Shown one piece after another: positions 7,392 to 15,624 of a stretch of DNA of 64,000 nucleotides (position 1 is the stretch's first letter; each line of letters begins with the position of its first letter). The translations under genes were made by a program, and so were the position numbers. Source of the stretch: Runella sp. CRIBMP (GTDB taxonomy: Bacteria > Bacteroidota > Bacteroidia > Cytophagales > Spirosomataceae); contig NZ_JAAAKZ010000006.1 of NCBI RefSeq assembly GCF_009905605.1, forward strand, positions 124,001 through 188,000, in the 5' to 3' direction. The notes beneath the pieces were generated by a model. The model worked only from the letters and a program-made list of their open reading frames with translations, had not been told where the DNA came from and made no database searches.

Positions 7392-7435
7392 ATCATGAAG
7401 GGTTCAAAAAACGTTTTTTGAACCCTTCATGATTT
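7390..7435. terminator. 46-bp perfect palindrome, bidirectional terminator
   Basis: Bases 7390-7412 and 7413-7435 are exact reverse complements (23 bp each, no spacer). The arms contain GAAGGGTTC next to A6/T6 runs, so a U-tract follows the GC core in either direction. The palindrome spans from the stop codon of the + hydrolase gene to the stop codon of the - NifU gene and serves both convergent units. Confidence 0.92.
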
Positions 7436-7698
7436 TAATAGGCAGGAGTGAGGTTGATGGCCTCTACTTTTTTGATTTCAGGAACAGATTTTAAAATTGC
7501 CTCCTCTAGTCCTGCCTTGAAGGTCATGGTTGACATGGGGCATGAGCTGCATGAACCAACAAGTTCGAGTCGAACCGTCATGTCGTCGGTAATCTCTTTC
7601 ACCGCTACGTTGCCGCCGTCAGCTTCCAGATAAGGGCGGATGCTGTTGAGCGCCATTTCGACGCGAGCTTTAAGTGAATCAGCTTGAAGTGTTTCCAT
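7435..7698 (-). CDS. NifU-like iron-sulfur cluster scaffold domain protein
   Basis: This 87-residue protein is a single NifU C-terminal domain. The helix ALNSIRPYLEADGGNVAV is followed by the conserved CxxC (Cys50-Ser-Ser-Cys53, in GSCSSCPMSTMTFKAGLE) that binds a 4Fe-4S cluster between two monomers. Such Nfu proteins assemble and deliver clusters to target enzymes. It is downstream of, and in the same direction as, the Mrp-type ATPase gene (36-bp gap), another iron-sulfur carrier, so the two are probably one operon and act together. Start at 7698 is the only good ATG. Confidence 0.93.
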   Translation of the reverse strand: METLQADSLKARVEMALNSIRPYLEADGGNVAVKEITDDMTVRLELVGSCSSCPMSTMTFKAGLEEAILKSVPEIKKVEAINLTPAY

Positions 7699-7734
7699 TT
7701 TTTATAAAATAATGCGCTAAGATGCTATTTTCAG

Positions 7735-8841
7735 TTATACTCTAATCTCTACCTGCTTGGTTTTGGCCAAGGTAGCGTTGCGAATGGCTACTTGCTGCGC
7801 GAGGTTTTCGGCCGCTTCCTGAAAAGCTTCTTTGGTGATGAGGTCATCGCTCAAATACGCTGGTCGACCTTCGTCACCGCCCTCGCGAATTCCCTGCACC
7901 AACGGAATGTGTCCTAATACCTGAACGTTAAATTTGTCGGCCAATTGCTGCCCACCGTCTTTCCCAAAAAGATAATATTTATTGTTGGGCAATTCGGCAG
8001 GAGTAAAGTAGGACATATTTTCCACAATTCCCAAAACTGGCACGTTGATTTGCGGCTGTCGAAACATGGCCAAGCCTTTGATGGCGTCGGCTAAAGCCAC
8101 CTTTTGAGGTGTAGTCACGATGACCGCTCCCGTAACGGGCAACGCCTGTACAAGTGTCAGGTGAATATCGCTGGTGCCCGGAGGTAAGTCAATGAGCAGG
8201 TAATCCAGTTCGCCCCATTCTACATCGCCAATCAATTGGCGTAATGCCGTACTGGCCATGGGGCCGCGCCAGACGGTGGCACTGTCGGCGGGGACCAAAA
8301 AGCCCATCGAAATCAATTTAATACCCCATTGTTGGATGGGGACCATCATGTTGCGACCGTCGCGCTGCACAATTCGGGGCTGCATGTCTTCGGCTCCAAA
8401 CATAACGGGCATGGATGGTCCGTAAATATCAGCGTCAAGAATTCCGACTTTGGCCCCTGAGCGCGAAAGCGCCATGGCTAAGTTGGCCGTAACGGTCGAT
8501 TTGCCGACGCCTCCTTTTCCCGAGGCTACCGCAATGATGTTTTTTACCTGCGGCACCACTGGTCCGCCCGTGCGCGACGTTGTAACGTCGGCGGTAAGTT
8601 TTATATCTACCCGAATGTGGTCACCGAAAAATTTGTGAATGGCATCCGTACATTCTTTCCGAATGAGTTCTTTGAGCGGACACGCGGGCGTTGTAAGCAC
8701 CACGGTAAAGCTGATGAGGTCAATGCCTGTTTCAACATCGCGAATCATGCCGAGGGTCACGAGGTCTTTCTTGAGGTCAGGTTCCTGAACGGTACTGAGG
8801 GCCTGAAGTATCTTTTCTTTATTGATGGTTAGGTCGCCCAT
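7735..8841 (-). CDS. Mrp/ApbC-type P-loop iron-sulfur carrier ATPase
   Basis: The N-terminal 95 residues form a MIP18/DUF59 domain (LQALSTVQEPDLKKDLVTLGM). The P-loop NTPase part follows with SGKGGVGKSTVTANLA (deviant Walker A with two lysines), GILDADIYGPSMP and YLLIDLPPGTSDIHL. Mrp proteins bind and transfer Fe-S clusters. The C-terminal CxxC found in most Mrp/ApbC proteins (NMSYFxCPxC) is absent: the sequence instead reads NMSYFTPAELPNNKYYLFG. This variant is one I recall from Bacteroidota homologues, so it is probably lineage-specific and not a defect. The downstream nifU-like gene may supply the scaffold function. Confidence 0.92.
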   Translation of the reverse strand: MGDLTINKEKILQALSTVQEPDLKKDLVTLGMIRDVETGIDLISFTVVLTTPACPLKELIRKECTDAIHKFFGDHIRVDIKLTADVTTSRTGGPVVPQVKNIIAVASGKGGVGKSTVTANLAMALSRSGAKVGILDADIYGPSMPVMFGAEDMQPRIVQRDGRNMMVPIQQWGIKLISMGFLVPADSATVWRGPMASTALRQLIGDVEWGELDYLLIDLPPGTSDIHLTLVQALPVTGAVIVTTPQKVALADAIKGLAMFRQPQINVPVLGIVENMSYFTPAELPNNKYYLFGKDGGQQLADKFNVQVLGHIPLVQGIREGGDEGRPAYLSDDLITKEAFQEAAENLAQQVAIRNATLAKTKQVEIRV

Positions 8842-8992
8842 GGGGGAATGTAATCCGTTATTGGTTTAAATGGTTTACTGGTTGAATAATAAAAACTCAG
8901 TTAACGCTTTTTGTTGTACGTAAATAGAACCGTAAAATTAAAAGGAAAGTTTGCCAAAATCCTATTTGTACCTTTAAAAGACGGTTTTTAGA

Positions 8993-9022
8993 CCAATTAA
9001 AAAGGCCGGGGTGCCCCGACCT
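8993..9022 (-). terminator. Terminator of the sugar dehydrogenase gene
   Basis: Read on the minus strand, AGGTCGGGG-CA-CCCCGGCCT forms a stem with one mismatch (bases 9003-9022) followed by TTTTTAATT. It is located 25 bp after the stop of the - gene at 9047, so it separates that gene from the Mrp-NifU unit. Confidence 0.8.
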
Positions 9023-9046
9023 CTTTGATTAGATTACGTAATGTTC

Positions 9047-10483
9047 TTATTTCACCGGAACGGGTACTAGCCGGAACACATATCCGGGGTCTTCGACCGA
9101 CACGTAGATGTAGCCGTCATTGCCCATTTGTACGTTTCGCAAACGCCCCAGATTTTGTAGGAGAATCTCCTCTTTAACGATTTTGCCATTTTGTACTTTA
9201 CAACGGTTCAGATACTTAAAACGCAACGAACCTACGAGCAAATCTCCTTTCCAAGCGGGGTAGCGGTTGCCCGTAACGAAAGTCATACCGCTGGGGCCAA
9301 TGGAAGGAATCCAGTAGTGATTGGGTTGAGCCATGCCTTGTTTGGCCGTGTTTGGGGTTAGAACGGTTCCGTCATAATTGATTCCGTAGGAAATCACTGG
9401 CCAGCCATAATTGGTTTCTTTTTTGATGATATTTACCTCATCTCCGCCGCGTGGACCGTGTTCGTGTTCCCACAATTCGCCAGTGGTGGGATTGAGAGCG
9501 GTGCCTTGTGGGTTGCGGTGACCGTATGAAAACACCGAGCCGTGGGCTTTGTCTTTTTTGACAAATGGATTATCGGCGGGGATGCTGCCGTCGTCGTTGA
9601 GGCGGTGGATTTTTCCGCAGTCATTTTCTACCGATTGAGGTAGTAGTGGGACGTGTTGCCCACGATCGCCCACCGAAACATACAAAAATCCACTTCTGTC
9701 AAATTCGAGCCGGGAGCCGTAGTGATGGCGGGTTTTGAGGTAAGGTTGTGCTTCAAAGATGATTTTTTGGTCCGACAGCGTTGTGCCTACCAACTTGGCT
9801 CGCATTACAGCAGTCGTCGAAAGTTTGTCGTTTCCTTCGGTTTTGAAGGCTGAATACGAGAAATAGATAAAGCCGTTTTGGGCGAACTTGGGGTGCAGTT
9901 CTACGTCGAGCAATCCGCCCTGTCCTTCGGCCAATACCGCAGGGCCGCCCGTCACTTTGGTTTTTTGTTGGTTTTTGCCAACGCGATAAATCTCTCCCGT
10001 GCGGTCGGTTACAATCAAATCTCCGTCGGGCAAAAATACCATTCCCCAAGGGCTGCTCAATCCACTGGCTACCGTGTCTAATTTTACGATAAGTTCAGCC
10101 GAAGCAAACACGTTGGATTTAGGTTTGACGGCAAAACTGTATTTGCTACCCTTTTCAATGCCTTCCAAAATATAGTCCGCCAATTCTTCAATTTCTTTGG
10201 GTTTGAGTGCCGCACCCCACGACGGCATTCCGTTGTCGGGATACCCCCCTGTGATGCTTTTTACCAAATCAGGCTTGGTTTTGCCGTGTTTCCATTGGCG
10301 GTCTACAAACATTTCCACTTTTTCTCCATGACAGCTCGAACAGAAGTTTTTGTAGTTATTCTGGGCGGTTTCGAATGCGAGCAAGGTGGAATTGGTGACT
10401 GCTATGGGCATGGGTTCGGTCGTAGTTTGGCGAATGAGCAGTAGCATTGTCGCTGCCGAAGCAATGGCTATATATTTTATCAT
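9047..10483 (-). CDS. Secreted cytochrome c-fused PQQ-type sugar (sorbosone/glucose) dehydrogenase
   Basis: After a signal-like start (MIKYIAIASAATMLLLI) comes a monohaem cytochrome c domain with CSSCH at residues 48-52 (in FCSSCHGEKVEMF) and GMPSWGAALKP as the probable axial methionine region. From about residue 130 the protein is a glucose/sorbosone dehydrogenase beta-propeller: LSSPWGMVFLPDGDLIVTDR, GQGGLLDVELHPKF, HHYGSRLEFD, GHRNPQG, WEHEHGPRGGDEVN. The domain oxidises aldose sugars with PQQ, passing electrons to the fused haem. At 478 residues both domains are complete. An inverted repeat (TAGTTATT/AATAACTA, 10494-10513) lies just upstream. Confidence 0.88.
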   Translation of the reverse strand: MIKYIAIASAATMLLLIRQTTTEPMPIAVTNSTLLAFETAQNNYKNFCSSCHGEKVEMFVDRQWKHGKTKPDLVKSITGGYPDNGMPSWGAALKPKEIEELADYILEGIEKGSKYSFAVKPKSNVFASAELIVKLDTVASGLSSPWGMVFLPDGDLIVTDRTGEIYRVGKNQQKTKVTGGPAVLAEGQGGLLDVELHPKFAQNGFIYFSYSAFKTEGNDKLSTTAVMRAKLVGTTLSDQKIIFEAQPYLKTRHHYGSRLEFDRSGFLYVSVGDRGQHVPLLPQSVENDCGKIHRLNDDGSIPADNPFVKKDKAHGSVFSYGHRNPQGTALNPTTGELWEHEHGPRGGDEVNIIKKETNYGWPVISYGINYDGTVLTPNTAKQGMAQPNHYWIPSIGPSGMTFVTGNRYPAWKGDLLVGSLRFKYLNRCKVQNGKIVKEEILLQNLGRLRNVQMGNDGYIYVSVEDPGYVFRLVPVPVK

Positions 10484-10493
10484 TTTGTCGCGG

Positions 10494-10513
10494 TAGTTAT
10501 TGGTTAATAACTA
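10494..10513. repeat. Inverted repeat TAGTTATT-N4-AATAACTA upstream of sugar dehydrogenase
   Basis: Perfect 8-bp arms separated by GGTT, starting 11 bp upstream of the sugar dehydrogenase start. Candidate operator, or RNA hairpin in the leader of the minus-strand gene. Confidence 0.35.
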
Positions 10514-10753
10514 AAGTGAGGAGAATCAATTTTTTAATTGTTTACCATCAGTATTTGAGGAAAATTTTGGGAATAGCTTTGTTTTCAAGCACTTATTTAA
10601 TTTTTCTTAATGTACCACTTGATAACATTTTTTGGTCATTAGTAATAGAATAAGTAGTTTAGAAGTATGTCTATTAATATGTATACCAATGGGTCTAAAA
10701 TAGCTTTTGGTATCAATTGGACCGATACTGATGATGTAATATGTCGGTATTGA

Positions 10754-10761
10754 TATGTTTG
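10754..10761 (+). promoter_or_regulatory. TAnnTTTG -7 element (TATGTTTG) of the CotH gene
   Basis: TATGTTTG matches the -7 consensus and lies 42 bp before ATG 10803. No TTTG is present at the usual distance upstream. Confidence 0.45.
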
Positions 10762-10802
10762 ATTGAAAATAGTTTATTCCCTCTTAACCAAACATTAGTT
10801 CT

Positions 10803-12473
10803 ATGAAAACATCTACATTATTGCAGCAATCTCTGTTTTTGAGATCGAAAAGTTTTAGATTCGCTTTGGTATTCGCTACATTAATATTGACGCATTTAAT
10901 GGGGTTTTCACAGCTAGTAATTACCTCCAATTTACCTATTGTTATCATCAATACAAACGGGCAGACGATTCCTAATGAACCCAAGATTGCGGCCACGATG
11001 AAAATCGTTGGTAAATCAGTGGTCGCTGGTAGTCCCGACAGCGTTTATTATTATAGTGTTAATTCAAATACCAATGTTTATCAATTTTCTGGGAACATTG
11101 GAATTGAAATCAGAGGTAATACTTCCACTTATTGGCCTAAAAAATCGTATGGCTTTGAAACGCGACAAGTTGCCACGGATGCAGACTCTAACGTGGTACT
11201 ATTAGGAATGCCCAAAGAAGCAGATTGGGTATTAAACGCCTGCTTTGGAGATAAATCGTTCTTGAGAGAAGTACTTTCGCAGGAGATGTTTCGAAAAACC
11301 AACCGGTATGCACCGCGTACGCGTTATGTGGAGTTATATCTGAATACTAATGGTCAAACGTTGTATCAGGGAGTTTATATTTTGATGGAAAAAATCAAAC
11401 GTAATGATAATCGTGTCAAAATTAAAAAACTCGAAGAAATAGACACCGATGCCGTCAAAATTACGGGAGGGTATATTCTTCAAGTGGGGGAAAACGAAGA
11501 GAAAAAATGGAGTTCTCATATTCCCCCCAACGATGTGCCTTTGCAGGCACCGCCCATATTCCACGTTGAATACCCAAAATTGCATGAGTATACAAATACT
11601 ACTTCTCTGAACTTGCAGTTTAATTACATCAAGCAGTACATGTATAATTTTGAAACCGCGCTCAATGGCCCTGATTTTAAAAGTCCTACGCTCGGGTATC
11701 GCCCCTACCTGAATGTTGATTCTTTTGTAGATTTTTTTCTGTTGCAAGAATTTACCAAAAACTCGGATGCATGGCGGGCGAGTACATTTTTGTACAAGGA
11801 CAGAGATAGCGAAGGGGGGCGCTTCACGATGGGGCCGCCGTGGGACTTTGATAAGTCGATGGGAAATCAGCAATTTTGCTACCCAAGATCGGTCAAACCC
11901 GATAGCTCATGGGCTTGGCAATTCAATATTTATTGTCCGGGGCGTACTTCAAGCACACCTTTCTGGGCCAAAAAAGTATTGGAAGATTGCTACTTTGTCC
12001 AAAAACTCGTTACTCGTTATCGTGAGCTACGAAAAGGCCCGTGGCATCTCGACAGTATTCATCATTTCATTGATACACAACGTACATTGTTGAAATCAAA
12101 AGATGCCATTACGCGTAATTTTACGAAATGGGATATTCTGGAAGACCCAATCATGTACAATGAATATTATCCACTTCTTGGAAATACCTTTGATAAAGAA
12201 GTGGATTACCTTAAAACGTGGTTAACGGCCCATTTGGCCTGGATGGATGCCAATATAGAAGCCGTGGGGCCTCTTACGCAACCGACGTTAACTTCGGCAA
12301 ACTGTCCCACTGGAGTGATCACATCGGTGTATTCGCTATTGTCTGAATGTGCTTTGCCGACCAATCAACCCACCACTTATCAAGCCCCAGCTTATATTCA
12401 GCTCAACCCTGGCTTCAGTGTCCAGGGCCAAGCTTCGTTTGTGGCTAAAATAGAGTCTTGCCCTACTAATTAA
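10803..12473 (+). CDS. Secreted CotH-kinase-family protein with C-terminal beta domain
   Basis: The protein (556 residues) has an N-terminal signal segment (FALVFATLILTHLMGFSQ) and a CotH domain: GNIGIEIRGNTST-YWPKKSYGFE, PKEADWVLNACFGDKSFLREVLSQEMF, RTRYVELYLNTNGQTLYQGVYILMEKIKR and the metal-binding GPPWDFDKSMGN. CotH proteins are secreted atypical kinases; activity here is inferred. The last 70 residues (IQLNPGFSVQGQASFVAKIESC) match the short beta module that ends many Cytophagales surface proteins. Its stop overlaps the convergent MFS stop by 3 bp. Confidence 0.85.
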   Translation: MKTSTLLQQSLFLRSKSFRFALVFATLILTHLMGFSQLVITSNLPIVIINTNGQTIPNEPKIAATMKIVGKSVVAGSPDSVYYYSVNSNTNVYQFSGNIGIEIRGNTSTYWPKKSYGFETRQVATDADSNVVLLGMPKEADWVLNACFGDKSFLREVLSQEMFRKTNRYAPRTRYVELYLNTNGQTLYQGVYILMEKIKRNDNRVKIKKLEEIDTDAVKITGGYILQVGENEEKKWSSHIPPNDVPLQAPPIFHVEYPKLHEYTNTTSLNLQFNYIKQYMYNFETALNGPDFKSPTLGYRPYLNVDSFVDFFLLQEFTKNSDAWRASTFLYKDRDSEGGRFTMGPPWDFDKSMGNQQFCYPRSVKPDSSWAWQFNIYCPGRTSSTPFWAKKVLEDCYFVQKLVTRYRELRKGPWHLDSIHHFIDTQRTLLKSKDAITRNFTKWDILEDPIMYNEYYPLLGNTFDKEVDYLKTWLTAHLAWMDANIEAVGPLTQPTLTSANCPTGVITSVYSLLSECALPTNQPTTYQAPAYIQLNPGFSVQGQASFVAKIESCPTN

Positions 12474-13798
12474 TTGACCGCCAGTCGAGCATTTTCGGTA
12501 CTACGAACGAACGGCTTTAAACCTCGGTAGAGGAGCAAGCACGAAACCCCGCATCCTAGCAGTACCGTACAAGCCAATGATAGGTGAACCTGATTGGGGT
12601 CGCCGAATATTTTATCATTGATGAAACCAACCGCCAAAGGCCCGCCGCCAAGCCCGACGATGTTGACCACAAATAAGAAAAAAGCGGAAAAAGTGGCACG
12701 CATCGGGGCGGGAACCATTTCTTGAAGTGCAGCCGTAGCAGCACCGTAAGGGAGAGCCGTGAAAAAGCAAATCAGTGCCAACAAGACCACAAAAACGGGC
12801 AAAGGAGCCGAAGTAAATACCATCATTGCCAAAATAGAGACGGCCAGCAAAGTGCCGATGAGCATTCCTTGGTAGCCCACCCGCATTTTGGCGTCGGGGT
12901 AGCCGTCTTTGGTCAATTTGTCGGCGTAGCGACCGCCCAAATAAACACCAGCCGTTGAAAAAATCGTGATTATTGCACCTAACAATAACCCTGCCTGCGC
13001 TTCGGCCAAGCCATATTTACGGACAAAAAGGGTAGGGGTCCAGGAGGTAGTGGCGTAAGAGCTAAACGCCATAAAAGCAATCCCGAAAAAGAGCGACAAC
13101 AATGAAAAACGATTGGCGCTGAAATAGGCTCGGATTTCTGACATCTCAACTTTTGCCTTCGAGGTTTGTTGGCGCACGGGTTCTTTGACTGTAAAGGCAA
13201 TCAGCAATACAATCAGAAGTCCTGGTGCGCCAACGATTAGAAATACCGTCTGCCATGGGTATATTTCTCCGAAAAAGGGAACTTGCCACATGCCTTCAAC
13301 GCTGATAAGTTTTAGAATAAGGGCCACCAACAGAATCGAAAGCCCAGAGCCAACGTATACACCCAGGTTGTAAATACCCATGGCGGTACCTAGTTTATGG
13401 CGTGGAAACAAATCGGTAATCATCGAATATGCGGCAGGCGATAAAGCGGCTTCGCCGATTCCAACCCCCACGCGTGCCAGAAAAAGCTGGCTGTAGGTGT
13501 CTGTCACGCCGCAAATGGCGGTCATCAAACTCCACAAAACAATTCCCCACAAGATGATGCTTTTGCGGCTGCGTCGGTCGGCTAAGCGGCCAATCGGAAT
13601 GCCAAGAAATGTATAAAAAATGGCAAAACTGAACCCAATCAAAAGCCCTATCTGCGTATCGGTAACCCCAAAGTCCCGTTTGAGGGGTTTGACCAGCAAA
13701 GTGAGCACCTGACGGTCAATAAACGAAGAAATATAGGCAAGCATAAGCACCGCTACAACATACCATGCATAGCGGAGAGAGGGAGTTTGGGAAGTCAT
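12470..13798 (-). CDS. MFS transporter, spinster-like
   Basis: This is a 442-residue polytopic protein with about 12 membrane segments. FIDRQVLTLLVKPLKRDFGVTDTQIGLL is the first helix and loop, GRLADRRSRKS is the cytoplasmic loop 2-3 signature of the major facilitator superfamily, and GVGIGEAALSPAAYSMI the following helices. The best match in memory is to the spinster-like/hexuronate-type branch, whose substrates are sugars, organic acids or lipids; no substrate can be given. Its promoter region holds a TACTTTTG -7 box at 13825-13832 on the minus strand. Confidence 0.88.
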   Translation of the reverse strand: MTSQTPSLRYAWYVVAVLMLAYISSFIDRQVLTLLVKPLKRDFGVTDTQIGLLIGFSFAIFYTFLGIPIGRLADRRSRKSIILWGIVLWSLMTAICGVTDTYSQLFLARVGVGIGEAALSPAAYSMITDLFPRHKLGTAMGIYNLGVYVGSGLSILLVALILKLISVEGMWQVPFFGEIYPWQTVFLIVGAPGLLIVLLIAFTVKEPVRQQTSKAKVEMSEIRAYFSANRFSLLSLFFGIAFMAFSSYATTSWTPTLFVRKYGLAEAQAGLLLGAIITIFSTAGVYLGGRYADKLTKDGYPDAKMRVGYQGMLIGTLLAVSILAMMVFTSAPLPVFVVLLALICFFTALPYGAATAALQEMVPAPMRATFSAFFLFVVNIVGLGGGPLAVGFINDKIFGDPNQVHLSLACTVLLGCGVSCLLLYRGLKPFVRSTENARLAVN

Positions 13799-13824
13799 GA
13801 AGAAAAGGGTTTAAGGTGTATAGT

Positions 13825-13832
13825 CAAAAGTA
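13825..13832 (-). promoter_or_regulatory. -7 element TACTTTTG for the MFS gene
   Basis: CAAAAGTA on the + strand reads TACTTTTG on the minus strand, 27 bp before the MFS start codon. The -33 box is not evident. Confidence 0.5.
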
Positions 13833-13869
13833 AGGGATATGTACTATTGAAATATCTAATTTTATATAA

Positions 13870-14064
13870 AAATTCTACTATTTTTTTTCTAGAGGCAAAA
13901 AAAGCAAATGGCTCTGTAAGTTTTGCAACGGTGCTGATAATCAAGAAATTGAAAAAGCAGATCTTGGTCTTCCGAAAAAGTACTGTGTTTGTGCCTTCTG
14001 CGCGGCTAAATTTGTAGGGGTTCAAATCGAATGGGTAAGGAAGTATAGAAATTTTAGGCGATGA
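13870..14064 (+). pseudogene. Possible remnant of a small cysteine-rich (zinc-ribbon-like) gene, no start codon
   Basis: The frame reads in part WLCKFCNGADNQEIEKA, then LPKKYCVCAFCAAKFVGV, ending RKYRNFRR before TGA 14062-14064. The spacing CxxC and CxCxxC would suit a zinc ribbon and the composition looks protein-like. It has no usable start: an in-frame stop is at 13867-13869 and no ATG, GTG or TTG follows. It may be a gene remnant or chance; the opposite strand offers a less natural 76-codon frame. Confidence 0.3.
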
Positions 14065-14159
14065 TAATTAATTTATTGATAAATCAGGGCAATAATGTAA
14101 TTTTGAGCGTTTTATGAGCGTTGATACATCATATTCTTGAACTCACAAACGATATAGCC

Positions 14160-14372
14160 ATGTTAAAAAATAGACTTTACTTAAAAAACCTCCTGTTTTT
14201 CAGCGTCCTGGTTGCCATCGGTGGTTGTAGCCTGAGTTCAGAATCTCTGTCGCTCAAGGCGGCTTTTGGTCACTCTTCCGTCAAATCGTCGGCTACTAAA
14301 TGTGAGGATGGAGAGTTGGTTTGCTGCAAAAAAATCAACGAGCGCGGCAGCAGAACCCGTCCTGTTATTTAA
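14160..14372 (+). CDS. Small cysteine-rich lipoprotein, unknown function
   Basis: The frame from ATG 14160 encodes 70 residues. Residues 1-22 are a lipoprotein signal (NLLFFSVLVAIGG) and Cys23 is the lipidated residue of the lipobox (AIGGC). The short mature part, about 48 residues, contains CEDGELVCCKK and ends RGSRTRPVI. An upstream in-frame TTG (14121) would remove the signal from the N-terminus and is unlikely. No family is recognised. It precedes the LytS-type kinase gene by 123 bp in the same direction. Confidence 0.6.
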   Translation: MLKNRLYLKNLLFFSVLVAIGGCSLSSESLSLKAAFGHSSVKSSATKCEDGELVCCKKINERGSRTRPVI

Positions 14373-14495
14373 CCTTTGAATTTTAAATTACGACGGTTCA
14401 GCCTCTATTTTAGGGCTTTCGTTCGCCAGCAACCTCCGATTTGTTAATTATAGGTTTAAGTTTGTAATTAACTGAATGAATTTTTTGGCACTGCG

Positions 14496-15566
14496 ATGAA
14501 AGTCACCCTCAATGATAAACGATTGCTTTTCCTTGGTCCAATTGTACTTTGGGCCGTTGCAACCGTTTTTTTTAATTTACCTACCCTCTGTAATGATACC
14601 TTCACTGCGGCCAAATTTCTCATTGCGGGACTGGCCTCGGTGTATTTTTCATGGATTGTGGGGCGTTGGATGATTATTGAGGTGCGTCGTCGTAATCCGG
14701 GCCTTGAAAATGTTCGCCAACGGCTCATTGCCTTGGGGTTGCTTAGTGTTCCGGTGGTGGTAGTGTTGGTGGCCCAACGGTTGATTCTATTCGATTATTT
14801 TGTCTACAGCGATAAGCCCAAATTTGACTGGTTTTATCCCGAAACGCTCTTTATGCTTGGGCTGAATCTATTTTATCTGGCCATCATTTTTGCCGTTTAT
14901 GAAAGTCGTTATTTTTTTCGGCAATGGTTAATCAGCAAACGCCAAACGGAAGAACTCAGCCGTGCCAACCTTGAAATGCAGTTGGATTCGTTAAAAAATC
15001 AGGTACAACCCCATTTTTTATTTAACAGCCTCAATACACTTCAAGCGTTGGTAAAATCCAACGAAAACAAAACGGCTGTGCGGTTCATTGGCGATTTGTC
15101 GCAGGTGTATCGGTATCTCTTGCAAAGCAATGAACAACAGCTGATTTCTCTCGAAAAAGAACTAGAATTTACCCACGCCTATTTTGGGCTGTTGAAAACC
15201 CGTTTTGAAGACGGCATTGCCTTGGAAGTAAACGTTGACCCCGCGTACCGCCACGCCCAAATTCCGCCTTTGACGCTTCAATTGTTGGTCGAAAATGCCG
15301 TTAAACACAACATGGTTTCCATTGCCAAACCATTGCATATCAAGATTTTTACCAATAATTCAGGAGAGCTTATTGTGCAAAATAACCTGCAGTGTAAGCC
15401 CAATAACGGTATGCCTTCGAGCAAAAAAGGACTGATGAATATTGCTTCAAAATACGCCTTGCTCCGACAGCCACACGTGCAGATTTATGAAAAAGAAGAG
15501 GTTTTTGAGGTGAGAGTGCCGCTTATCGGCGAATTGAGCGCCACCGAAAAAACGGTTAAAGCCTAG
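14496..15566 (+). CDS. LytS/YehU-type membrane sensor histidine kinase
   Basis: The kinase has four hydrophobic segments in residues 10-145 (for example LLFLGPIVLWAVATVFFNL and ALGLLSVPVVVVLVAQRLILF). A coiled-coil linker (SKRQTEELSRANLEMQLDSLKNQ) leads to the His_kinase domain with QPHFLFNSLNTLQALV, His173 being the phospho-acceptor. The HATPase part has PPLTLQLLVENAVKHNM (N box) and a shortened C-terminus. It is the partner of the LytTR response regulator that starts 58 bp downstream. The signal is unknown. Confidence 0.9.
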   Translation: MKVTLNDKRLLFLGPIVLWAVATVFFNLPTLCNDTFTAAKFLIAGLASVYFSWIVGRWMIIEVRRRNPGLENVRQRLIALGLLSVPVVVVLVAQRLILFDYFVYSDKPKFDWFYPETLFMLGLNLFYLAIIFAVYESRYFFRQWLISKRQTEELSRANLEMQLDSLKNQVQPHFLFNSLNTLQALVKSNENKTAVRFIGDLSQVYRYLLQSNEQQLISLEKELEFTHAYFGLLKTRFEDGIALEVNVDPAYRHAQIPPLTLQLLVENAVKHNMVSIAKPLHIKIFTNNSGELIVQNNLQCKPNNGMPSSKKGLMNIASKYALLRQPHVQIYEKEEVFEVRVPLIGELSATEKTVKA

Positions 15567-15624
15567 GATAGCCCTTCGGAAACGGAAAAGTAACAATCAA
15601 GGATTGATTATAAGACAATAGGTG

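Larger units (their letters stand above)
10484..10802. other. Intergenic spacer between divergent sugar dehydrogenase and CotH genes
   Basis: This AT-rich stretch of 319 bp shows no convincing ORF or RNA. It holds the inverted repeat at 10494-10513 and a TATGTTTG -7-like box at 10754-10761, 42 bp before the CotH ATG. TATCAAT (10711) and ATTGATA (10749) form a loose inverted repeat around it. Confidence 0.6.
13799..14159. other. Spacer between MFS gene and small lipoprotein, with a start-less zinc-ribbon-like reading frame
   Basis: No conventional gene is evident in these 361 bp. A + strand frame from 13870 to the stop at 14064 has 64 sense codons but no ATG, GTG or TTG, and encodes a CxxC-X20-CxCxxC pattern (see the separate entry). 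TAAATTTG at 14007-14014 resembles a -7 box for the lipoprotein gene at 14160. Confidence 0.5.

Noticed and set aside
11334-11873. 179-codon frame antisense to the CotH gene
   Set aside because: Antisense shadow, no motif; the plus-strand CotH match is clear.
13787-14025. Overlapping 76-codon frames on both strands between the MFS and lipoprotein genes
   Set aside because: Neither shows a recognisable domain or natural composition; the minus-strand frame covers the MFS promoter. Only the cysteine-rich frame with no start was kept as a low-confidence remnant.
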